A DNA stretch of 5,891 nt, from positions 1 to 5,891 of the forward strand of contig QMMV01000144.1 in NCBI GenBank assembly GCA_003647435.1. The letters run 5' to 3'. Position 1 is the stretch's first letter, and each line of letters starts with the position of its first letter. Origin of the DNA: Deltaproteobacteria bacterium. GTDB taxonomy: Bacteria; Desulfobacterota; Desulfobacteria; Desulfobacterales; C00003060. The notes under the pieces were generated by a model. It saw only the letters and a list, made by a program, of their open reading frames with translations, did not search any database and had not been told where the DNA came from. The position numbers were made by a program, and so were the translations under genes. This document shows positions 1 to 5,891 of this stretch, one piece after another.

Positions 1-191
1 GCTTTTTCCGCTCCTTTATCTTTTTTCGGCCCGGATTCTTTTTCAGGCTCATCTTTTCCCTGGGATCCTTTATCATCGCCTTTCTGCTTTTGATCGGGCT
101 CTTTTGCCCCTGCTTTATCTTCTCCCTTATCGCCCTGTTGCCCTGTTGATTCCGATTCCGTCTTTTCCGTCTTCTCCTTTTTCAGCTTTTC
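1..191 (-). other. Low-complexity charged tail of the BatB-BatC protein
   Basis: From about residue 476 to the window edge the protein is almost entirely K, E, D, G, Q, S and P, with short approximate repeats such as EKTEKTE and GDKGEDK. Tails of this kind are typical of BatC proteins after their TPR repeats and are probably disordered. No hydrophobic segment is visible in the part shown. The end of the tail and any domain beyond it lie outside the window. Confidence 0.75.
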
Positions 192-1616
192 CATGGCCCT
201 CAATGTCAATTCCAGGTTGTGGCGTGCATCCTCACTTGATGGATTGTGGATAAGGGCCTGTTTGTAATGCCTTGCCGCTGATTCAAAATCGCCCTTTTTG
301 AATGCCGTGTTTCCCAGATTGTACGATGCCTTGAACCTTACGTCGTTATCCTCGGCCCTTCTCATGACACTGGAAAAGGCGGCTAAAGCTTCATTGTACT
401 GGCCATTCTGGTATGCGGCACATCCACGGTTATAGCGATAACGGATATCCTTGGGATTGTCCATATCCATTTCCCCGTAAATCTTTTCTGCTTCTTGAAA
501 ACGGCCTGACCTGTAAAGCTCATCAGGATTCTCGGTTGCCAGGCCCTGGGTTGCGAAGGCGCATTGAAGGAAACCGTGAACAAAAAACAGAAGCAGTAAT
601 CGAAAGGCTGTTTTGAGCCTTGATCTGTTTTTTTCATCTATCACACCCTCTATAAGAAGAAAGAGGAACGCCGCAAGGGTAAAAAAGGTGAATCGTTCTT
701 CATGGATTTTGATCTTGCCGCTTTTCAAGGTCTGAACCTCTGTTTTTTCTTTTATGCCATCAAAGTAAATGATATCCAGATCCAGGTCACCGGCTACCGA
801 CCGGACATAGGCGCCGCCCGAAAGAGAGGCCATATCCTTTAAGGTCTCTTCATCCAGTTTGGAGAGGACCAGTTTACCTTCTTTGTCCTTCTTGAATCCC
901 CCCTTCCCGTCATCTTCAGGAACAGGCCCACCGGATGGCTCTCCGATACCGAAAATAAAGATCTTAATCCCCTTTTTGGCGGCCTTGCGGGCGGCTTCCA
1001 GGCCTCGGTTCTCGTTATCCTCCCCGTCTGTGATAAGCAGAATCACCTTATCTGTCCCGGTCTTGAAGTCAAAGGCGGAAAGGCCGGCCTCTAAGGCTGC
1101 CCCCATATCCGTGCCGGGCACTGGAATGAGCCCTGGCTGCAATGCGGTTAAAAACATCTGAAGGGCCGCATAATCCAGTGTCAGGGGACACTGGACAAAA
1201 GCCGCCCCTGAAAAGGCTACCAGACCCACACGATCCCCTTGAATGACCTTTAGAAAGTCGATAATCTCTCTTCTCGCTCGCTCCAGTCGATTGGGTTTTA
1301 CATCTTCCACCATCATGCTCCGGGAGACATCGACCAGGATCATGATATCCACACCTTCCCGGCTGACTTCCTGATAATGACTCCCCCAGCGGGGTCCGGC
1401 CAGAGAGAAGAGCAGTGCGCTTAATACAAAGATGAGCAAGATACCCTTTAAAAAACGTTTTCCTTTGTGATCTTCCGGGGCCAATCTTTTCAAGAGATCT
1501 TCATCAGCAAACCCATCCATGGCCCTTTTCTTCTTTCGGTTTTGGACAATGAGTAAAAACCCGAAAGCAGGAAGTATCCAGAGAAAGTGTAGTATCCATG
1601 AATGGGCAAATGTCAT
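1..1616 (-). CDS. batB: BatB-type VWA protein fused to BatC-type TPR protein (C-terminus cut by window edge)
   Basis: Starts with ATG at 1616, overlapping the batA stop as ATGA, with GAGGG seven bases upstream. The frame stays open for 538 codons to the left edge, so the end is missing. Residues 6-24 and 55-72 are membrane helices separated by a basic loop. The VWA domain follows with a complete MIDAS: D96-x-S98-x-S100, T169 and D197-G198. A third helix lies at about 310-323. Residues 338-356 form a fourth hydrophobic stretch resembling a signal peptide, followed by TPR-like helices (about 364-385, 391-424, 428-461) and a K/E/D/Q/G-rich tail. BatB and BatC are separate genes in Bacteroides; VWA-TPR fusions are known in Proteobacteria. 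Basic residues 27-31 and 329-336 predict that the VWA and TPR parts are both periplasmic. Likely role: membrane partner of the MoxR ATPase, with the TPR domain as a protein-binding module. The family assignment is firm; the precise function is not. Confidence 0.93.
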   Translation of the reverse strand, partial: MTFAHSWILHFLWILPAFGFLLIVQNRKKKRAMDGFADEDLLKRLAPEDHKGKRFLKGILLIFVLSALLFSLAGPRWGSHYQEVSREGVDIMILVDVSRSMMVEDVKPNRLERARREIIDFLKVIQGDRVGLVAFSGAAFVQCPLTLDYAALQMFLTALQPGLIPVPGTDMGAALEAGLSAFDFKTGTDKVILLITDGEDNENRGLEAARKAAKKGIKIFIFGIGEPSGGPVPEDDGKGGFKKDKEGKLVLSKLDEETLKDMASLSGGAYVRSVAGDLDLDIIYFDGIKEKTEVQTLKSGKIKIHEERFTFFTLAAFLFLLIEGVIDEKNRSRLKTAFRLLLLFFVHGFLQCAFATQGLATENPDELYRSGRFQEAEKIYGEMDMDNPKDIRYRYNRGCAAYQNGQYNEALAAFSSVMRRAEDNDVRFKASYNLGNTAFKKGDFESAARHYKQALIHNPSSEDARHNLELTLRAMEKLKKEKTEKTESESTGQQGDKGEDKAGAKEPDQKQKGDDKGSQGKDEPEKESGPKKDKGAEK

Positions 1617-2608
1617 GGGATAACCCTCAATATGGTCGTGCGTACCAAGACTTCCATCCCCAGGAGCAAAAGAGCCGGTACCAGGAAATAGGCATAGAGC
1701 TCCTTGAAATGAAAGAATTCCTTGACCTTGACCTCGGTCTTCTCCATCTGGTCGATGATATCGTATATCTCTTTGAGCCGATCGGTATCCGAAGCCCTGA
1801 AATATTTTCCATGGCCGATCTTCGCAACTTCCTTTAATGTATCTTCATCCAGATTCACCTCTTGAAGGACGATACGCGTGCCGAAAGGGGTTTTCACAGG
1901 GAACGGGGCAGGTCCCGTTCCACCCACACCTATAGTATAGATCTTGATTCCGAGAGTCTCAAGTGCATCAGCCGCTTCATTGGGTGTGAGTTCCCCGGCG
2001 TTGTGCCTCCCGTCCGTCAGGAGAATAAGGATCTTTGATTTAGCCTTGAGATCCTTGAGCCTTTTACCGCCAATAGCTATTGCCGATCCTATGGCCGTCC
2101 TGTCACCGGCCATGCCGATCTCCATCCTGTTGACCAGATCCAGCAACAGGCCCTTATCCAGGGTCAAAGGGGCCTGGGTGAAGGCCTCTTCTCCGAACAC
2201 CACCAGACCGATCCTGTCCATTTCTCGTTTCTTGATAAATTTATTGACCACCTTTTTGACGGCCGTAAGCCGGGACACAGGCTTGCCGTCCAGTTGAAAA
2301 TCCATGGCCTGCATAGAGCCTGAGGTATCAAGACAGAGCATGATGTCCACACCCGGTGAACGTATTTCCCTGGAGACGTTATAGAGTTGGGGCCGTGCAG
2401 CACCCAGAACCAGGAGCGCAAGACACCCCGTCCTGAGGGCCAAAGGGATCTTGCTCCGGATTCCGCTGCCCTTTCCCGACAGTTGAGCCATGATGGGCGT
2501 CAGAGAGTGGGTAATGCCGGCCGGTTTTTTACGGAGGCAGTACAGGAGCCATCCCGCCACCAATAACAGAAGGCCTAAAAGGGCTGGATAAGCGAATCGA
2601 AACATCAT
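1613..2608 (-). CDS. batA: BatA-type membrane-anchored VWA domain protein
   Basis: 331 residues, a normal BatA length. Membrane helices lie at about 8-24, 56-71 and 306-322. The VWA domain between helices 2 and 3 has an intact metal-ion-dependent adhesion site: D94-T-S96-G-S98, T171 and T198-D199-G200. The basic linker between helices 1 and 2 (RKK at 26-28, several K/R to 53) predicts that this linker is cytosolic and the VWA domain periplasmic. The start is an ATG doublet: ATG at 2608 overlaps the upstream stop as ATGA, while ATG at 2605 would share one base with it. GGGAG lies eight bases before the 2608 start. The gene ends in an ATGA overlap with the next gene, another VWA protein, as in canonical bat operons. 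It presumably works with MoxR and BatB in a membrane complex; the ligand of the MIDAS is unknown. Confidence 0.95.
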   Translation of the reverse strand: MMFRFAYPALLGLLLLVAGWLLYCLRKKPAGITHSLTPIMAQLSGKGSGIRSKIPLALRTGCLALLVLGAARPQLYNVSREIRSPGVDIMLCLDTSGSMQAMDFQLDGKPVSRLTAVKKVVNKFIKKREMDRIGLVVFGEEAFTQAPLTLDKGLLLDLVNRMEIGMAGDRTAIGSAIAIGGKRLKDLKAKSKILILLTDGRHNAGELTPNEAADALETLGIKIYTIGVGGTGPAPFPVKTPFGTRIVLQEVNLDEDTLKEVAKIGHGKYFRASDTDRLKEIYDIIDQMEKTEVKVKEFFHFKELYAYFLVPALLLLGMEVLVRTTILRVIP

Positions 2609-3567
2609 CGGGCATTCTCCCGGGCTTCAAGATCCGCATGGTCACCTTCCACCACAGAAACCGTGTCTTGGATGTATGAAAGGGCCCTCTGGATATCATC
2701 ATCCTTGCGGGAGGGGGTAGGGACCGTGTCCGCGAATTTCACGAGATCGGCCTGTCTGAGAAGGGGCAAGATCTTTCCATCCTCCTCGTTATTGCGGATA
2801 TGATGTGCGATCTCCTCTGTTGTGTATTCCGCCGCGGGGAAATGCCTGATTTCTTCCATATATCTTCTCAGGATCTCAGAGAAGATGAAGTAGAACTCCT
2901 TGACCTTCCCCTCTTCGTATAACCCCTGGGCCACCAACCGATCGATCTCTTTTCTGGCCCTGATATGAGGGGGGTCAAACACTTCAGGCAGGATATCCCT
3001 GGAGCGTCTTTTCCTGTACCACCACGCGAGGGCCGCGATGGCGAAAAGGAGGCCTGCGAGAGGGGCTGCCCAGGGCAGGTATTTCAGCCATTTTGGCTCT
3101 ATGGGAATGATATCTTGGATGGGCCTGAGTCTGGCCTCCTCGGGTTTCTCTCCAAGGTTGGATAGTACTGTAAGGGAGACCGGGCCTGCACTCATTGTTC
3201 TCTCATTGCCATCTTTATCAACATAGGTGAGGCTGATCGGTCCTGATTTCCACGCCCCCAACTGGTCAGCAAGAAACCTTATTTTAATATGGTCGCCCTC
3301 TATAACACGGTCTATTATAGTAAGGCCTTCAATCCCTTTGATCTGAGGTTTTTCAGGAAGCCGGGCTCCTTCAGGAAGACGATATTTGAGGGTAAGCCAT
3401 ACCATATCGCCCAAAGGGACTGATTCACTGTCAAGGGATGCAATTACTATCGGCTCAGAACCTTTTGTCTTGTTCTCTGCCTGTGCAGCCACATAGGTAT
3501 CAACCATGAAAAGTACAAGCAAAGACAAGACCAGGATCTTGATTTTCTTTTTGGGCCAACACTCCAT
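2605..3567 (-). CDS. BatD/DUF4381-like single-pass membrane protein
   Basis: 320 residues from ATG at 3567. I chose this start because it gives a textbook signal peptide (KKK at 6-8, hydrophobic 10-22, AAQA ending at 30) and has GGGGGAG ten bases upstream. The frame is open further, to an ATG at 3756 inside the DUF58 gene and one at 3597, but neither gives a better N-terminus. Residues 38-136 look like a beta-sandwich similar to the repeats of BatD. Residues 165-184 form a membrane helix followed by RKRR, which places the rest in the cytosol. Residues 200-305 form a helical domain with FYFIFSEILRRYMEE and LVKFADTVP, as seen in proteins at this position of MoxR/VWA operons. It sits between DUF58 and BatA and overlaps batA by four bases. 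It could relay between periplasmic VWA proteins and cytosolic MoxR/DUF58. It is shorter than classical BatD, so the family name is approximate. Confidence 0.88.
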   Translation of the reverse strand: MECWPKKKIKILVLSLLVLFMVDTYVAAQAENKTKGSEPIVIASLDSESVPLGDMVWLTLKYRLPEGARLPEKPQIKGIEGLTIIDRVIEGDHIKIRFLADQLGAWKSGPISLTYVDKDGNERTMSAGPVSLTVLSNLGEKPEEARLRPIQDIIPIEPKWLKYLPWAAPLAGLLFAIAALAWWYRKRRSRDILPEVFDPPHIRARKEIDRLVAQGLYEEGKVKEFYFIFSEILRRYMEEIRHFPAAEYTTEEIAHHIRNNEEDGKILPLLRQADLVKFADTVPTPSRKDDDIQRALSYIQDTVSVVEGDHADLEARENAR

Positions 3568-3584
3568 GACTCTATTACTCCCCC

Positions 3585-3607
3585 GCCGAAAAAGCATGAT
3601 CTTCGGC
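3585..3607 (-). promoter_or_regulatory. Small hairpin just upstream of the BatD-like gene's ribosome-binding site
   Basis: On the minus strand GCCGAA (3607-3602) can pair with TTCGGC (3590-3585) across an 11-base loop, and two U-G wobbles may lengthen the stem. It lies in the 64-nt gap after the DUF58 stop, directly before the GGGGGAG at 3584-3578. No U-run follows, so it is not a standard intrinsic terminator. It could tune translation or mark an RNA processing site, but a 6-bp stem can arise by chance. Confidence 0.3.
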
Positions 3608-3631
3608 AACACTCCAAAAAGGGTGAAGCCG

Positions 3632-4510
3632 TTACACCATTCGCCTTCTCCTTTTATCAAACAGCCGAACCAGAGGCTCAACAACGGCGCCATCGGTCTT
3701 GATATCCACCAGGTCCACTCCTGTGATTCGCAACAGATCCGATAGATAGCCCTCATGGTCTCTTCGATACCCTCGCCACCGTTCCCTCAAGACCCTGCTT
3801 CCAGTATTAATGAGGATCACCTGACCTGTTTCAGGATCACGAATATTCATAAGCCCCAGATCGGGAAAGTCTTCCTCCTGAGGATCGGATACACGAATCA
3901 CGGTGAGATCATGTTTTTTTGATGCCAGCCTTAAGGGTTTTTCGAATCCCCGGTCCATGCAGTCAGATATAAGGAAGACAATGGCATGGCGCTTCACGAC
4001 CCTGTTCAGATAGTCAAGGACCGCTTTGATATCGGTTGACAAGTTCTCGGGCTCATAGGTAAATATCTCCTTGATGAGCCTCCAGACATGAGGAGAACCC
4101 TTCTTGGGCGGCACATATTTTTCCACCTGTGAGCTGAAGAGTATGGCGCCAACCTTATCGTTCGTTCTGATGGCCAGGAAGGCCAGCATTCCTGCAACCT
4201 CAGCCAGAAGCTCTCTCTTGAATTTTTTCCTGGTGCCGAATAGATGGGATCCGGAAAGGTCCAAAAGGAGCACTACCGTGAGCTCTCGCTCCTCGTGGAA
4301 GACCTTGACATAGGGGTGCCCGAACCGGGCGGAAACGTTCCAATCAATAGCGCGTATGTCGTCACCCGGCATGTATTCCCTGACCTCGGCAAACTCCATT
4401 CCGCGCCCCTTGAATGCGCTCTCATACTGGCCGGCAAACAGGTCATTGGCCATATGCCTGGTCTTAAAATGAAAACCCTGTATCTTTTTGAACAGTTCAT
4501 CGGGAAGCAT
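3632..4510 (-). CDS. DUF58 family protein (soluble, VWA-like), MoxR partner
   Basis: 292 residues from ATG at 4510, one base after the moxR stop, with GAGG nine bases upstream. An upstream TTG at 4525 would overlap moxR and is less likely. The DUF58 signature is clear at residues 37-62: GMEFAEVREYMPGDD, then IRAIDWNVSAR. A VWA-like fold follows with MIDAS-like residues D84-L-S86-G-S88, T159 and D183. No membrane helix is visible, so the protein should be cytosolic, unlike longer DUF58 proteins with N-terminal helices. The C-terminus is basic (RRRR near the end). DUF58 genes sit next to MoxR ATPases across bacteria and are presumed to be their direct partner or adaptor; no enzymatic activity is established. 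The 1-nt spacing suggests strong translational coupling to moxR. Confidence 0.95.
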   Translation of the reverse strand: MLPDELFKKIQGFHFKTRHMANDLFAGQYESAFKGRGMEFAEVREYMPGDDIRAIDWNVSARFGHPYVKVFHEERELTVVLLLDLSGSHLFGTRKKFKRELLAEVAGMLAFLAIRTNDKVGAILFSSQVEKYVPPKKGSPHVWRLIKEIFTYEPENLSTDIKAVLDYLNRVVKRHAIVFLISDCMDRGFEKPLRLASKKHDLTVIRVSDPQEEDFPDLGLMNIRDPETGQVILINTGSRVLRERWRGYRRDHEGYLSDLLRITGVDLVDIKTDGAVVEPLVRLFDKRRRRMV

Positions 4511-4511
4511 A

Positions 4512-5492
4512 TTAGGGGACCTCAATACGTTCTAGCAATATGTTTATGATGTCATCGGTCGTGGTTTCCTCTGCCTCGGCCTCATAGCTCAGGATAATTC
4601 GATGTCTGAGTACATCCGGGGCCATGGATTTTACATCCTGTGGGGTGACGTAACCGCGGCCGTTGAGGAAGGCGCAGGCCCGCGATGCCATTCCAAGCCA
4701 GATTGAGGCCCGTGGTGATGCCCCATAGCTGATCATGGAACCGATATCCAGACCGAACTCCCCCGGATTTCTGCTCGCCCTGGTGAGACGTACAATATAA
4801 TCAACGAGCTTTTCTTCCATGTGAATGGAATGCATCACCTTCCGCGCAGATTCAACGGCGGATACCTCCACCACACCGGAAACATTTCCCGTTGCCCCTT
4901 TATACACTCGGTCCATAATCTCCTTTTCCTCTTCCTCAGATGGATAATCTGCCCTGATCTTCATCATGAACCGGTCGATCTGTGCCTCGGGCAGTGGATA
5001 GGTCCCTTCTTGCTCGATGGGGTTCTGGGTGGCGAGAACCAGGAAAGGATTGTCCAGGTAGAACGTCTCGTCCCCTATGGTGACCTGGCGTTCCTGCATG
5101 GCCTCCAGCAACGCGCTCTGTACCTTGGCAGGGGCGCGATTGATCTCATCTGCCAGGATAATGTTGTGGAATATGGGTCCTTTCTTGACCTCGAAAGACC
5201 CATTGTCCGGTCGATAAACCTGGGTTCCGAGGATATCCGCAGGCAGGAGGTCGGGGGTGAATTGAATTCTCTGAAAGGTTGTCCTGATGGTAGCAGCGAG
5301 CGTCTTGACCGCCGTAGTTTTGGCAAGTCCTGGGAGACCTTCCAGGAGCAGGTGACCGTCGCAAAGCAGCCCTATCAACATCCTGGTTACCAGACCTCTC
5401 TGGCCCACAATCACCTTTTCTATTTCCGCTATGATCTGGCGTAGCCCTATGCTCTGTTTCTCAACATTCTGGGTAATTTCCTGAATATCCAT
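4512..5492 (-). CDS. moxR: MoxR family AAA+ ATPase
   Basis: 326 residues, the usual MoxR length, complete. Walker A is GLPGLAKT at 52-59 (K58). Walker B is IILADE at 111-116 (D115, E116). Sensor 1 is ATQNP at 154-158 (N157). A candidate arginine finger is R174 in QIDRF. Sensor 2 is R261 in GASPRAS, in the C-terminal lid domain. All key residues are intact, so an active hexameric ATPase is expected in the cytosol. MoxR proteins are chaperone-like AAA+ ATPases that work with VWA-domain partners in complex maturation, metal insertion or stress tolerance; here the partners are the DUF58 and Bat proteins downstream. ATG at 5492 is the start, with AGGAGG ten bases upstream. It is the first gene of the apparent operon and carries its strongest ribosome-binding site. 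Confidence 0.97.
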   Translation of the reverse strand: MDIQEITQNVEKQSIGLRQIIAEIEKVIVGQRGLVTRMLIGLLCDGHLLLEGLPGLAKTTAVKTLAATIRTTFQRIQFTPDLLPADILGTQVYRPDNGSFEVKKGPIFHNIILADEINRAPAKVQSALLEAMQERQVTIGDETFYLDNPFLVLATQNPIEQEGTYPLPEAQIDRFMMKIRADYPSEEEEKEIMDRVYKGATGNVSGVVEVSAVESARKVMHSIHMEEKLVDYIVRLTRASRNPGEFGLDIGSMISYGASPRASIWLGMASRACAFLNGRGYVTPQDVKSMAPDVLRHRIILSYEAEAEETTTDDIINILLERIEVP

Positions 5493-5500
5493 GTGTCAAT

Positions 5501-5508
5501 CTCCTCCT
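5501..5508 (-). promoter_or_regulatory. Strong Shine-Dalgarno of moxR
   Basis: The minus strand reads AGGAGGAG at 5508-5501. The AGGAGG core ends ten bases before the moxR ATG and supports the start at 5492. Upstream, 5509-5574 holds no convincing -35/-10 pair: the best candidates match the sigma-70 consensus poorly or have bad spacing. No sigma-54 type GG/GC element was seen either. The operon promoter is therefore not assigned. Confidence 0.7.
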
Positions 5509-5574
5509 CTCCTGATACATTCTGCTGGTCCGTATTTCTAAAAAGACACCGCGAATTTATTGGCTCATCGCAGA

Positions 5575-5891
5575 TTAGTGGGTAAACTTACATAAATTAA
5601 CCATACAATACCGCCACTGCTCTCTGCGGAAGAGGGATATTTCATCAATCCCCAAAATCCTTGTCAGGATATTTCCAGATCGATCTACTTTGGATTTAGC
5701 CCAGCGATTAAAGATATCACGCACAATGGCGAACAGATCGCTCTTCTTCTTCATGCACATTATCACACACTGCTCCGCATCGAGGACATATGGCGATATC
5801 TCCACGGTGAGCACACCAAAGATGAAGGACCTCATGGTCACCCTCCCTGCGAAGGGCGAACATGTTCACCACCAATGTCGGAATACCTAAC
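5575..5891 (-). pseudogene. ISL3-family transposase remnant, internally deleted and frameshifted
   Basis: Two pieces of one transposase appear in different minus-strand frames. In the frame running from 5890 to a stop at 5719-5717, residues read LGIPTLVVN, then EVLHLWCAHRGD, then ICPRCGAVCDNVHEEEERSVRH. This resembles the N-terminal zinc-finger region of ISL3 transposases. In another frame, from about 5727 to 5575, the protein reads VRDIFNRWAKSK and then ILGIDEISLFRR, which is the start of the ISL3 catalytic region (the DE of GIDE). In intact relatives these parts are separated by roughly 100 residues, so an internal deletion with frame loss near 5716-5731 is the simplest reading. The C-terminal two thirds are absent, and the N-terminus may continue beyond the window. 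No terminal inverted repeat was recognised. Family assignment is from remembered motifs. Confidence 0.72.

Noticed and set aside
555..580. Possible lipoprotein cysteine (FLQC) at the fusion junction
   Set aside because: The residues before the cysteine do not match a lipobox, and in the fused protein it lies inside a chain already anchored in the membrane.
383..637. Separate small gene of 84 codons starting at ATG 637 in another minus-strand frame
   Set aside because: The ATG and ribosome-binding site are good, but the protein after them is not TPR-like, while the batB frame encodes clear TPR repeats over the same bases. The site is reported as a junction finding instead.
3568..3756. Longer N-terminus for the BatD-like protein, starting at 3756 or 3597
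   Set aside because: The 3756 start would overlap the DUF58 gene by 125 bases, and the extra residues look like out-of-frame DUF58 sequence. The 3597 start has a poorer ribosome-binding site and buries the signal peptide.
4511..4525. TTG start for DUF58 at 4525
   Set aside because: It overlaps the end of moxR. The ATG at 4510 has GAGG at good spacing and directly follows the moxR stop.
4821..5444. A 207-codon open frame on the plus strand, opposite moxR
   Set aside because: It lies wholly antisense to a MoxR gene with all its motifs, its translation shows no recognisable domain, and no ribosome-binding site or operon context supports it.
5578..5603. Imperfect inverted pair GGTAAA/TTAACC as a possible IS end
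   Set aside because: The match is too short and imperfect, and no partner copy is visible at the other side of the remnant within the window.
5690..5890. Plus-strand open frame of 66 codons at the right edge
   Set aside because: It is antisense to both recognisable pieces of the ISL3 transposase and shows no domain of its own.

Overview
The window carries a compact MoxR/von Willebrand factor A (VWA) locus of the Bat ('Bacteroides aerotolerance') type, all on the minus strand and so transcribed from right to left. Next to its upstream end lies the wreck of an insertion-sequence transposase. Base composition looks roughly balanced. Gene order, protein style and the ISL3-type transposase remnant suggest a Gram-negative bacterium, perhaps of the Desulfobacterota (former Deltaproteobacteria). 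That placement is inference, as no marker gene is present.

Layout in the direction of transcription: 5891-5575 is a decayed ISL3-family transposase whose N-terminal zinc-finger part and central part lie in two frames. 5574-5493 is a short leader ending in a strong Shine-Dalgarno. 5492-4512 is a MoxR AAA+ ATPase. 4510-3632 is a soluble DUF58 protein. 3631-3568 is a 64-nt gap with a small hairpin. 3567-2605 is a BatD/DUF4381-like protein with a signal peptide and one membrane helix. 2608-1613 is BatA, a membrane VWA protein. From 1616 to the left edge runs a BatB-type VWA protein joined in frame to a BatC-type TPR protein; its C-terminus lies outside the window.

The genes are tightly packed (1-nt gap, 64-nt gap, then two ATGA overlaps), which indicates one translationally coupled operon. 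From family knowledge, the MoxR ATPase is thought to act as a chaperone-like motor with the DUF58 protein and the membrane VWA proteins, linked to envelope or oxidative stress tolerance or to maturation of protein complexes; the molecular substrate is not settled. Charge patterns around the membrane helices predict MoxR and DUF58 in the cytosol, the two Bat VWA domains and the TPR domain in the periplasm, and the BatD-like protein reaching both sides.

The locus is mostly canonical. The most interesting detail is the BatB/BatC junction: an out-of-frame ATG with an ideal ribosome-binding site is followed at once by a run of seven A, where one extra A would create a separate BatC with a classic signal peptide. 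No RNA genes, CRISPR arrays, convincing promoter or terminator were seen.
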